Shown in pieces: positions 15,258 through 22,553 of a stretch of 31,754 bases of DNA. The first letter of the stretch is position 1; every line of letters starts with the position of its first letter. The stretch is from Muribaculaceae bacterium (GTDB lineage: Bacteria; Bacteroidota; Bacteroidia; Bacteroidales; Muribaculaceae): assembly GCA_017557665.1 (NCBI GenBank), contig JAFYYI010000021.1, forward strand, positions 1-31,754, read 5' to 3'. The notes beneath the pieces are model-generated. The model had not been told where the DNA came from. It ran no database searches and was given only the letters and a program-made list of their open reading frames with translations. A program made the position numbers and the translations under genes.

Positions 15258-16355
15258 ATGACTGATAAAATCACCAATAAAATCACCAAAATTGTGTTGA
15301 CCGGTGGCCCCTGCGCCGGCAAGACGACGGCGATGGCCAGAATTATCGAGCACTTCAGCGGCCTGGGCTTCCAAGTGTTTGCCATCCCCGAGGTGCCGAC
15401 GATGTTCAGCAGCGCCGGTATCAACTACCTGACGCATAACAAGGCCCTGTTCTTTGAGGCCGAGAAATCGACGCTCAACATCCAGTTGGCGCTCGAGGAC
15501 CACTTCGCCAAAATGGCAGAGCAGTGCAACAAGCCCGTGCTCATCGTGTGCGACCGCGGCACGATGGACATCAGCGCCTATGTCTCGCCCGAGATTTGGG
15601 AGGCGCTGACCGAGGAGATGGGCACCAATACGGTGAAACTGCGTGACGCCCGCTACGAGGCCATCCTGCACATGGTGACCGCTGCCGCCGGCGCCGAGCA
15701 GTTCTACACCAACGAGAACAACAAGTTCCGCAGCGAGGACGTGGAACTGGCACGCGAACTGGACCGCAAGGTGCTGAGCGCCTGGACGGGACATCCCCAC
15801 CTGCGCGTCATCGGCAACCAGACCGACTTTGACGACAAACTGCGCCAGGTGCTGAACGAGATTTCGACCGTGCTGGGCGTTCCCAGTCCCATCGAGCAGG
15901 AGCGCAAATACATCGTCAAGGTCACTGGCGAGATTCCCGACTACATCGAGAGCGAGATCACGCAGACCTACCTGCTGAGCGAGCCCGGCACCGAGATGCG
16001 CGTGCGCAAACGCGGCTGGCAGGGCAGTTACGTCTACTTCCAGACCATCAAGAAGACCGTGAGCAGCAACAAGCAGATTGAGACCGAGCGCCGCATCACG
16101 GCCCAGCAGTATGTCGACCTGCTGCAGATTGCTGACCCCAACCGCAAGCCCATCAGCAAGATGCGCAAGTGCTTCGTGTGGAAGAACCACTACTTCGAAC
16201 TGGACACCTACATCGAGCCTAAACTGGGCATGCAGATCCTGGAGGTGGAAGGCATCAAAGAGGGTGACGAGGTGGAAATCCCGCCCTTCATCGAGGTAGT
16301 TGAGGACATCACCGGTAACGAGAAGTACTATAACTACCAGCTCTCGCTGCGGTGA
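15258..16355 (+). CDS. AAA-type ATPase / CYTH fusion, Ttd14-like
   Basis: A 365-residue cytosolic fusion. The N-terminal P-loop domain (AAA_28 type, ~1-205) has Walker A GGPCAGKTT (16-24) and a Walker-B-like VLIVCDRG (94-101). The C-terminal half is a CYTH-type triphosphate tunnel domain: ExExK as EQERK (213-217), Arg248/Arg250 in MRVRKR, Lys265/Lys266, Glu275/Glu277 in ETERR, ELDTY (314-318) and LEVE (328-331). All key tunnel residues look present. CYTH enzymes act on triphosphates such as thiamine triphosphate or inorganic triphosphate, or make cAMP. The same domain order occurs in the eukaryotic protein Ttd14 (TRPL translocation defect 14). Here it is a single-gene unit with its own promoter and terminator; the substrate is unknown. 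Confidence 0.85.
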   Translation: MTDKITNKITKIVLTGGPCAGKTTAMARIIEHFSGLGFQVFAIPEVPTMFSSAGINYLTHNKALFFEAEKSTLNIQLALEDHFAKMAEQCNKPVLIVCDRGTMDISAYVSPEIWEALTEEMGTNTVKLRDARYEAILHMVTAAAGAEQFYTNENNKFRSEDVELARELDRKVLSAWTGHPHLRVIGNQTDFDDKLRQVLNEISTVLGVPSPIEQERKYIVKVTGEIPDYIESEITQTYLLSEPGTEMRVRKRGWQGSYVYFQTIKKTVSSNKQIETERRITAQQYVDLLQIADPNRKPISKMRKCFVWKNHYFELDTYIEPKLGMQILEVEGIKEGDEVEIPPFIEVVEDITGNEKYYNYQLSLR

Positions 16356-16403
16356 AGCATATCAAATGACCGTGGCAGTGCCAAGGCATACAGAACCAAC
16401 CAA

Positions 16404-16444
16404 AACGAACAATCCCCCGGGCGATGCCCGGGGGATTGTTCGTT
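16404..16444. terminator. Perfect 19-bp bidirectional terminator hairpin
   Basis: Positions 16404-16422 pair perfectly with 16426-16444 around a 3-nt GAT loop, with a GC core (CCCCCGGGC) and AT-rich base. It sits between two convergent genes (AAA-CYTH on plus, FKBP on minus), so it probably stops transcription from both sides. The T-tracts are short on each side. Confidence 0.8.
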
Positions 16445-16462
16445 AACTGGCCAAGTGATCTA

Positions 16463-16999
16463 TCAGTTGGCCTTGTACTTGAAGATATCCACCAGCTTCA
16501 TGTCGAACACGAGGCAGGAATAAGGCACCAGCACGTCGTTCATCTTGCGCGAGGCATAGCCCTGCGGATAGGGGACGATGATGGTGCAGCTGTCGCCCAC
16601 GTGCATGCGTGTCAAGGCAATCATCCACCCCTCGATATTGGTATTGACCATTGAACGGTAGATGCTGTCGGCAGGTTCCGACATGATATAAGACGAATCG
16701 ACAGGCGTGCCGTCAAACAGACTCAGCTTGTACTTCACATCAACGGTCGAGGTGATCAACGGCTTGAGGTTGCCCTTGGTCTGCATGGTGTCGTTATGCC
16801 AGCGAATGAGCGTTGTTGCCGAGGGATCCCAAGGCGCCTTGAGCAAGGTGTACTGGCCCGACGACATCTGGCGCTGATACCACTCGTCGTTATTCTCGCG
16901 CCAATCCTTGTACTCGTCCTCGATAGTCTTGCCCAGACAGGAGTCAAACATCGTGATGGCCACAATCGCCATGATGGCGGTATAGAAAAACTTCTTCAT
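16463..16999 (-). CDS. FKBP-type peptidyl-prolyl isomerase, lipoprotein
   Basis: A 178-residue envelope protein. I start at ATG 16999 (MKKFFYTAIMAIVAITMFDSC), which begins the signal directly; the ATG at 17032 would add 11 residues encoded by a tandem repeat. Cys21 is a probable lipidation site, though the lipobox is not ideal. The C-terminal FKBP domain follows the family pattern: VDVKYKLSLFDGTPVDSSY, then IEGWMIALTRMHVGDSCTI, the PYPQGYASR flap and VFDMKLVDI. It should catalyse prolyl cis-trans isomerisation during folding of exported proteins. It lies 70 nt downstream of glycyl-tRNA synthetase in the same direction, so read-through is possible. The hairpin at 16404-16444 ends the unit. Confidence 0.85.
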   Translation of the reverse strand: MKKFFYTAIMAIVAITMFDSCLGKTIEDEYKDWRENNDEWYQRQMSSGQYTLLKAPWDPSATTLIRWHNDTMQTKGNLKPLITSTVDVKYKLSLFDGTPVDSSYIMSEPADSIYRSMVNTNIEGWMIALTRMHVGDSCTIIVPYPQGYASRKMNDVLVPYSCLVFDMKLVDIFKYKAN

Positions 17000-17002
17000 A
17001 AT

Positions 17003-17044
17003 TTTAGGCGTTAGGTGTAAGGCTTTAGGCATTAGGTGTTAGGC
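17003..17044. repeat. Two tandem 21-bp units between glyQS and the FKBP gene
   Basis: Units at 17003-17023 and 17024-17044 differ at only 2 of 21 positions (plus strand TTTAGGC-R-TTAGGTGT-W-AGGC). They fill most of the 70-nt gap between the FKBP start and the glyQS stop. Confidence 0.75.
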
Positions 17045-17069
17045 ACCTGTCAGCTAAAGCCTATAACAA

Positions 17070-18614
17070 TCACATCAACTTGCGCAGGACGTTGTTCAGG
17101 CTGCACTCACGGGCGAGGATGGCGGGCAGGTCGGCGATGGCGACACGCTCCTGCTGCATGGTGTCGCGGTCACGCAGGGTGACGGTGTTGTCCTCGAGGG
17201 TCTGGCCGTCGACGGTGATGCAATAGGGGGTACCGATGGCATCCTGACGGCGGTAGCGCTTGCCGACGGTGTCCTTGTCCTCGTAGTGGCAGGCGAAGTC
17301 AAACTTCAACATGTTCATGATCTCGTGAGCCTTCTCGGGCATGCCGTCCTTGCGGACGAGCGGCAGGATGGCGCACTTGATGGGAGCCAGGGCCTTGGGC
17401 AGGTGGAGCACCACGCGGGTGTCACCGCCCTCGAGCTGCTGCTCCTCGTAGCTGGAGCACATCACCGAGAGGAACATGCGGTCCACGCCAATCGAGGTCT
17501 CGATGACGTAGGGGGTGTAGCTCTCGTTCAACTCGGCGTCGAAGTACTGGATCTTCTTGCCCGAGAACTTGGCGTGCTGGCTCAAGTCGAAGTCGGTGCG
17601 GCTGTGGATACCCTCCACCTCCTTGAAACCGAACGGCATCTTGAACTCGATGTCGGTGGCGGCGTTGGCATAGTGGGCAAGTTTCTCGTGGTCGTGGAAG
17701 CGGTACTTCTCATCACCCAGGCCGAGGGCCTTGTGCCAGCGCAGACGGGTCTCACGCCAGAAGTCGAACCACTTCAACTCCTCGCCGGGGCGTACAAAGA
17801 ATTGCATCTCCATCTGCTCAAACTCGCGCATGCGGAAGATGAACTGACGGGCCACAATCTCGTTACGGAAGGCCTTACCGATCTGTGCGATGCCAAATGG
17901 GATGCGCATGCGTCCGGTCTTCTGCACGTTCAGGAAGTTCACGAAGATGCCCTGGGCTGTCTCGGGACGCAGATAGACGTCCATCGTCGAGTCGGCGCTG
18001 CTGCCCATCTGGGTCTTGAACATCAGGTTGAACTGACGCACGTCGGTCCAGTTCTTGGTACCGCTAACGGGGTCCACGATGCCATAGTCCACGATAATCT
18101 GCTTCAACTCGGCCAGGTCGTTGTCGTTCATGGCCTTCTCGTAGCGGGCATGCAGCTCGTCACGCTTCTTCTGATTCTCGAGCACGCGCGGATTGGTGGC
18201 ACGGAACATCGCCTCGTCGAACTTCTCGCCAAAGCGCTTGGCAGCCTTCTCACACTCCTTGTTCATCTTCTCCTCGATCTTGCCGATCTCGTCCTCGATG
18301 AGCACGTCGGCACGGTAGCGCTTCTTGCTGTCGCGGTTGTCAATCAAGGGGTCGTTGAACGCGTCGACATGGCCCGAAGCCTTCCAGATGGTGGGGTGCA
18401 TGAAGATGGCGCTGTCGATGCCCACGATGTTCTCGTGCAGCAGGGTCATCGCCTCCCACCAGTAACGCTTGATATTATTTTTCAGCTCTACGCCGTTCTG
18501 AGCATAGTCATAAACCGCGCCCAAGCCGTCATAAATTTCACTTGAGGGGAACACAAAGCCATATTCCTTGGCGTGTGAAACGATCTTCTTGAAAACGTCT
18601 TCCTGTTTTGCCAT
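17070..18614 (-). CDS. glyQS: Glycyl-tRNA synthetase (single-chain, alpha2 type)
   Basis: A 514-residue cytosolic class II aminoacyl-tRNA synthetase that charges tRNA-Gly with glycine using ATP. It is the single-polypeptide homodimeric type, not the alpha/beta GlyQ+GlyS type. Landmarks are the N-terminus EYGFVFPSSEIYDGLGAVYDY, IGKAFRNEIVARQF leading into REFEQMEMQFF (motif 2) and IGVDRMFLSVM (motif 3), with a C-terminal anticodon-binding domain ending RECSLNNVLRKLM. The length is typical and the protein looks intact. It has a Bacteroidetes promoter and is followed by the FKBP lipoprotein gene. Confidence 0.95.
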   Translation of the reverse strand: MAKQEDVFKKIVSHAKEYGFVFPSSEIYDGLGAVYDYAQNGVELKNNIKRYWWEAMTLLHENIVGIDSAIFMHPTIWKASGHVDAFNDPLIDNRDSKKRYRADVLIEDEIGKIEEKMNKECEKAAKRFGEKFDEAMFRATNPRVLENQKKRDELHARYEKAMNDNDLAELKQIIVDYGIVDPVSGTKNWTDVRQFNLMFKTQMGSSADSTMDVYLRPETAQGIFVNFLNVQKTGRMRIPFGIAQIGKAFRNEIVARQFIFRMREFEQMEMQFFVRPGEELKWFDFWRETRLRWHKALGLGDEKYRFHDHEKLAHYANAATDIEFKMPFGFKEVEGIHSRTDFDLSQHAKFSGKKIQYFDAELNESYTPYVIETSIGVDRMFLSVMCSSYEEQQLEGGDTRVVLHLPKALAPIKCAILPLVRKDGMPEKAHEIMNMLKFDFACHYEDKDTVGKRYRRQDAIGTPYCITVDGQTLEDNTVTLRDRDTMQQERVAIADLPAILARECSLNNVLRKLM

Positions 18615-18655
18615 TTTTTATTGTATTGTTTTGTTATTGTTTTTATTACAAGCTG

Positions 18656-18687
18656 CAAAGGTACATTTTTTCCAGCAAAGCGGCAAT
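18656..18687 (-). promoter_or_regulatory. glyQS promoter, TTG-N20-TACCTTTG
   Basis: The minus strand carries TACCTTTG (18656-18663), with TTG (18684-18686, in ATTG) 20 nt upstream. The -7 box is about 41 nt ahead of the glyQS start codon, leaving a T/A-rich leader. Confidence 0.7.
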
Positions 18688-18712
18688 GCTTTGCCAGATA
18701 TTAGGGATATTT

Positions 18713-18800
18713 AACGGAGAAAACGGAGATTACTGGAATTACTGGAGATACTGGATAACGGGGTGAAATCGCCCCGTTATATCCGTTTTATCCGTTATCC
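18713..18800. repeat. ACGGA/CTGGA repeat tract with hairpin, 3' of the MBOAT gene
   Basis: The gap has repeated AACGGAGA and TTACTGGA words on the plus strand (18713-18753), then a hairpin: ATAACGGGG (18755-18763) pairing with CCCCGTTAT (18772-18780) around an 8-nt loop. Inverted words (TCCGTTTTATCCGTTATCC) follow. It begins 16 nt past the MBOAT stop and may end that transcript, though no U-run follows. The word family matches 411-600. Confidence 0.55.
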
Positions 18801-18815
18801 CCGTCGAGCCGGTTG

Positions 18816-20291
18816 TTAGAACTGGGAGTAGAGGAAGGGCTGGACGGTGGCGCTGGCAAATTGGAGCACCATCTGGATAAGGATAATGAACAGCAACAGC
18901 TTCACCACCCAGGGCGACGCGATGAAGAGGTCGCGCAATTTGTCCCAGACGCGGCGCGGCACGAAGTGCAGACCGAAGATGATGGCCAGCATCAGGCACC
19001 ACGTCAAGCGGCGCTCGAGGAACACAGGCAGGTAGGCCCAGTCGAAGTCGGTCGCGATGCCACTGATGACCTGACCTGCAGCATGGAAGCTGTTGGCACG
19101 GAAGAATATCCACAGGAAGGCCACGAAGCAGAAGGTCAGCAACCACGACACGAAACGGGAGAAGGGCGTGCTGGGAATGTTGTCGAGCCACGATTTGCAC
19201 AACTTGTGCACACACAAGGCGATACCGTGACCGGCACCCCACACCACAAAGGTCCATGCCGCACCATGCCACAAGCCACCCAGCAGCATGGTCACCATAA
19301 GGTTGAAGTACTGGCGCACCTTACCCTTACGGTTACCGCCCAGGGGGATATAGACATAGTCGCGCAACCAGCTTGACAGCGTGATGTGCCAACGGCGCCA
19401 GAATTCGGTGACGTTGAGCGAACGATAGGGGTAATCGAAGTTGATGCCCAGGTTGAAGCCCATGATGCTGCCCAGGCCGATAGCCATGTCGCTGTAGCCC
19501 GAGAAGTCGCAATAGATCTGCATCGTGAAACCGAGCACGGCCATCAGCAGCTCAAAGCCCGTGTAACCCGTCGGGTTACCGAAGGCGATGTTGTTGTATT
19601 GAGCGATATAGTCGGCAAAGACCGCCTTCTTCAAGATACCCAGCATGACAAGGAACAGACCGCCATAAATCATCTCGCGCGTGGCGGGCTTGTTCTCCTG
19701 CAACTGCGGGATAAAGTCACGGGAACGGACGATGGGGCCTGCCACCAGGCAGGGGAAATAGGACAGGAAGAACAGGTGGTCCAGATAGTCGTCAACGGGC
19801 TGAATCCTGCCCTTATACACATCCACAACATAGCTGATGGTGCGGAAGGTATAGAATGAGATGCCCACGGGCAAGATCAGGTCCAGGGGCTGGAAATTGC
19901 CGCCGATCAGGGACTCGAAATTGACCATGAAGAAGTTGCTGTACTTGAAGAACAGCAGGATGCCCAACGAGAAGACCAGCGACACCGTGAGGGCGATGCG
20001 CCGCTCGGTGCGGTTCTTGCTCGACTCGATGAACTGTGCGACCCACCAATCGAAGATTGACGTCGCCACAAGCAGCAAGAAGAAGATGCCGCTGGACTTG
20101 TAGAAGAAGAACAGGCTGAAGGCGATGACAAAGATCATCATCTTCTTGCGGCGCGACTTCAACAAGGCATACAGGGGCAGGAATATGAGGAAAAGCACCC
20201 AGAACAAGCCGCTGGTGAACAACATGGGCTCATCGCGGTTGAAGGTGAACAGCGATAATAATTGCGATATGTCGATAGTGTCCAATAACAT
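18816..20291 (-). CDS. MBOAT-family O-acyltransferase (AlgI/DltB-like)
   Basis: A 491-residue polytopic membrane protein of the MBOAT family. Such proteins pass acyl groups, usually acetyl, across the inner membrane onto extracytoplasmic polysaccharide, teichoic acid or peptidoglycan. The first ~130 residues hold several transmembrane helices. Conserved signatures are MQIYCDFSGYSDMAIGLG (257-274), FWRRWHITLSSWLRDYVYIPLGG (297-319, His302) and LLGGLWHGAAWTF (336-348) with the catalytic His342. The SGNH-type gene immediately upstream ends only 4 nt before this start, implying coupled translation, as in AlgI-AlgJ/X, PatA-PatB and DltB-DltD pairs. The glycan substrate is not shown by the sequence. 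Confidence 0.9.
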   Translation of the reverse strand: MLLDTIDISQLLSLFTFNRDEPMLFTSGLFWVLFLIFLPLYALLKSRRKKMMIFVIAFSLFFFYKSSGIFFLLLVATSIFDWWVAQFIESSKNRTERRIALTVSLVFSLGILLFFKYSNFFMVNFESLIGGNFQPLDLILPVGISFYTFRTISYVVDVYKGRIQPVDDYLDHLFFLSYFPCLVAGPIVRSRDFIPQLQENKPATREMIYGGLFLVMLGILKKAVFADYIAQYNNIAFGNPTGYTGFELLMAVLGFTMQIYCDFSGYSDMAIGLGSIMGFNLGINFDYPYRSLNVTEFWRRWHITLSSWLRDYVYIPLGGNRKGKVRQYFNLMVTMLLGGLWHGAAWTFVVWGAGHGIALCVHKLCKSWLDNIPSTPFSRFVSWLLTFCFVAFLWIFFRANSFHAAGQVISGIATDFDWAYLPVFLERRLTWCLMLAIIFGLHFVPRRVWDKLRDLFIASPWVVKLLLFIILIQMVLQFASATVQPFLYSQF

Positions 20292-20295
20292 GGTA

Positions 20296-21099
20296 TTACG
20301 TCGGGGGCTGGAAAATTACAATGCTGGAGGCACGGCTGGTACCCTCGCCCGGATCCTCGAGGCGGATGGGATGGGCGCCCTTTTCACCCAACCACTTGAC
20401 AACGCGGTCCATCCACTTGTAGGCCGACGCACGCTTGGGGTGCGCACCATCACGGCTGCGCTCGAACTGGTCGTGGGCGCTCAGGTAGAAGCATCCCTCA
20501 TCAACTTCCTGTTCCACCAAGTCGTTGATACCGGTATCCTCATCCCAGTTGGGCGGGCCAATCCACACATAGGGGATGTTGCCTATCTCGGCCAGCATCT
20601 TCTTGACATGGGGGCGGCGTGCATTTTTGATGTTAGGAACATACAACTCGTTAGCTCCCAGGCAGATGAAGATATAATTGGGCTTATACTTGTTGATGAG
20701 TTCGGTCAAGCGGCCGCTCTCGCCCCAGTGCAGGGTGGAGCTGCTATACCAGATGACCTCGACCAGTTTGTGGCCGTTCTTGTCACAGTAGGCGGCCAGG
20801 CGTGGAGCCAGTCCCTCAAGCATCGAGTCGCCGATGAAAAGGATGTTCTTGGCAGTAGTGTCCAGCGGCGCACGCCAGCCCTTGGGATGACGACCGTTGG
20901 GCAAGCGCCCGTCGGCATCCAGAGAGTCGCTCTCACCCGCTTTGCCCACAGCGATGCCTGACCCCATGTCGCGTGCAAAGGACGCGGTCTTGAGGTCAAA
21001 GCCGCCGATACGTATTCCGTCCTGCCAGTAGGACAGGGCCACAAAGAACAAGAGAGCTATGGCCAGCAGGGACCAAAGCCCCCAGTATGGTTTATTCAT
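20296..21099 (-). CDS. Membrane-anchored SGNH/GDSL hydrolase-like partner of the MBOAT
   Basis: A 267-residue protein with one N-terminal transmembrane anchor (about 7-23) and a periplasmic SGNH-type domain. The blocks are IGDSM with the nucleophile Ser92 (block I), LGANELY with Asn150 (block III) and DGAHP with Asp217 and His220 (block V), so a Ser-Asp-His set is present. Paired with an MBOAT protein, SGNH enzymes complete transfer of acetyl groups to an envelope polymer. The stop lies 4 nt before the MBOAT start. The hairpin region at 21142-21198 separates it from the dipeptide epimerase gene. Confidence 0.85.
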   Translation of the reverse strand: MNKPYWGLWSLLAIALLFFVALSYWQDGIRIGGFDLKTASFARDMGSGIAVGKAGESDSLDADGRLPNGRHPKGWRAPLDTTAKNILFIGDSMLEGLAPRLAAYCDKNGHKLVEVIWYSSSTLHWGESGRLTELINKYKPNYIFICLGANELYVPNIKNARRPHVKKMLAEIGNIPYVWIGPPNWDEDTGINDLVEQEVDEGCFYLSAHDQFERSRDGAHPKRASAYKWMDRVVKWLGEKGAHPIRLEDPGEGTSRASSIVIFQPPT

Positions 21100-21141
21100 T
21101 GATTATCGTTTGCGTATAGTGATATGATAAAGTTAATGACC

Positions 21142-21198
21142 CAAGGGACGGTTCCTGACAAGACGGCATCAGGTTTCCTGCAAGAGAGCCGTCCCTTG
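21142..21198. terminator. Branched hairpin, probable terminator after the epimerase gene
   Basis: CAAGGGACGG (21142-21151) pairs with CCGTCCCTTG (21189-21198). The enclosed sequence holds a second small stem, CCTGA/TCAGG. It starts 14 nt after the epimerase stop and lies before the SGNH gene. No long U-run follows, so the terminator reading is moderate. Confidence 0.5.
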
Positions 21199-21211
21199 AA
21201 TCTACAGGTGT

Positions 21212-22378
21212 TTACTTGAGCAGTTCGATACCCAGGCCGGGACGGTCGTGCAAGGTGATCTTGCCGTTCTCAACGGTCATGCCCGTGAAGCGGTCATTAG
21301 CGATGAGCAGGTTGCCGTCCAGGTCGGCGTAGTCAACAACGGGCGACAGGTTGGCGGCAGCGGTCACGGCGCAAGAGGTCTCGGTCATACAACCAATCAT
21401 CACCTTCATGTCGAGGGCACGGGCCAGGGTCACCATCTTGTGGGCCTCATACAGGCCGGTGCTCTTCATCAGTTTGATGTTGATGCCGTCATACACGCCC
21501 TTGAACTTGACGATGTCGGGCAGGCGCTGGAAGGCCTCGTCGGCGATGATGGGCAGCGGCGAGCGTTCACGCAGCCAAGCCGTCTCGTCGATCCAGGTCT
21601 TGTCGAACGGTTGCTCCACGAAAATACAGTTGCGCTCCTTGAGCCAGTGGCACATCTCAAGCGCATATTCCTTGTTGTTCCATCCCTGGTTGCAGTCCAC
21701 GCAGATGGGCACGTCGGGCATCATCTCGTTGATGATGTTGATTGTTGCCTGGTCCTGATCAAGACCCATCTTAGCCTTGATGAGCTTGTAGGGGCGAGCC
21801 TCCTCGACCTTCTGGCGGACCACCTCGGGGGTGTCGATACCGATGGTAAAACTGGTCACAGGCGTCTTCTCGGGATTGTAGCCCCAAATCTTGTACCAGG
21901 GCTGTCCCATAATCTTGCCCAGCAGGTCATGCAGGGCGATATCGATACTGGCCTTGGCGGCACGGTTATTCTCGTCGACACTGTCAACATAGGTCAGGAT
22001 ATCCTCGATGCGGAAGGGATCGTTGAACTGGTCCAGGTCAAGCTTGTTGAGGAACGTGGTCACGCTCTCGACACTCTCGCCCAGATAAGGCGGCATGGAA
22101 GCCTCACCATAGCCCTTGATGCCCTCATACTCCAGCGTCACCTGCACGTCGGGCGTGGTGGTGCGGCTGTAGCGGGCCAGATTGAAAGCGTGGCGCAGTT
22201 TCAGTTCATAGGGGAAGAACGACAGTTTCAGTTTTCCCGTCTTGGCAATCTGGTTAACACGAGGCACGCGGCGACGACGGCTTTTCTTGGCGACGCGCTC
22301 CACGGCGTCGAGTGATACGGGCGAGGCGGCTGCTAACGCCGTCAATCCCATTCCTGCAATAAATTTTCTACGATCCAT
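21212..22378 (-). CDS. Dipeptide epimerase (L-Ala-D/L-Glu type), enolase superfamily, exported
   Basis: A 388-residue enolase-superfamily enzyme of the muconate-lactonising subgroup. It matches dipeptide epimerases of the YkfB/YcjG kind, which convert L-Ala-D-Glu from murein to L-Ala-L-Glu. The catalytic set is complete: KAK (Lys201, Lys203), metal ligands Asp228 (VDCNQGW), Glu255 (VEQPF) and Asp280 (ADEAF), Lys302 in INIKLMKS and the DLDGN motif (352-356). The N-terminus DRRKFIAGMGLTALAAASP resembles a Tat-type signal, so the enzyme may act in the periplasm, unlike the cytosolic B. subtilis and E. coli forms. The NlpC/P60 and transglutaminase-like genes lie upstream in the same direction, supporting murein-peptide breakdown. 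Confidence 0.88.
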   Translation of the reverse strand: MDRRKFIAGMGLTALAAASPVSLDAVERVAKKSRRRRVPRVNQIAKTGKLKLSFFPYELKLRHAFNLARYSRTTTPDVQVTLEYEGIKGYGEASMPPYLGESVESVTTFLNKLDLDQFNDPFRIEDILTYVDSVDENNRAAKASIDIALHDLLGKIMGQPWYKIWGYNPEKTPVTSFTIGIDTPEVVRQKVEEARPYKLIKAKMGLDQDQATINIINEMMPDVPICVDCNQGWNNKEYALEMCHWLKERNCIFVEQPFDKTWIDETAWLRERSPLPIIADEAFQRLPDIVKFKGVYDGINIKLMKSTGLYEAHKMVTLARALDMKVMIGCMTETSCAVTAAANLSPVVDYADLDGNLLIANDRFTGMTVENGKITLHDRPGLGIELLK

Positions 22379-22440
22379 ATATTCTTGAGTTTTAAGTAAT
22401 AAATTTTTACATCGTTAAAGGGGCCGGCCAAGCCAGACTT

Positions 22441-22500
22441 TCTAGATACTCTAGATTTTCTAGAGATTCTAGATTTTCTAGAGATTCTAGATTTTCTAGA
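22441..22500. repeat. Array of seven TCTAGA palindromes at exact 9-bp spacing
   Basis: TCTAGA occurs at 22441, 22450, 22459, 22468, 22477, 22486 and 22495, with 3-nt spacers TAC, TTT, GAT, TTT, GAT and TTT. It can be read as a 9-bp unit repeated 6.7 times or, over the later part, an 18-bp unit (spacers TTT then GAT). It lies between the NlpC/P60 stop and the epimerase start. Confidence 0.9.
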
Positions 22501-22522
22501 TGAACCAAACCGGATGGATTAC

Positions 22523-22550
22523 AACTGTTAACTGTTAACTATTAACTGTT
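22523..22550. repeat. Four tandem AACTGTT heptamers
   Basis: Units at 22523-22529, 22530-22536, 22537-22543 (AACTATT) and 22544-22550 lie directly next to the NlpC/P60 stop codon (22554-22556). In the transcript they read as AACAGTT repeats immediately 3' of the gene. Confidence 0.85.
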
Positions 22551-22553
22551 AAC

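Noticed and set aside
17286..18545. 419-codon plus-strand frame inside glyQS
   Set aside because: It lies entirely antisense to a clear glycyl-tRNA synthetase and shows no domain; a shadow frame.
22441..22550. CRISPR array
   Set aside because: The repeats are 7-9 bp with 0-3 nt spacers and no cas genes are present; these are simple tandem repeats.
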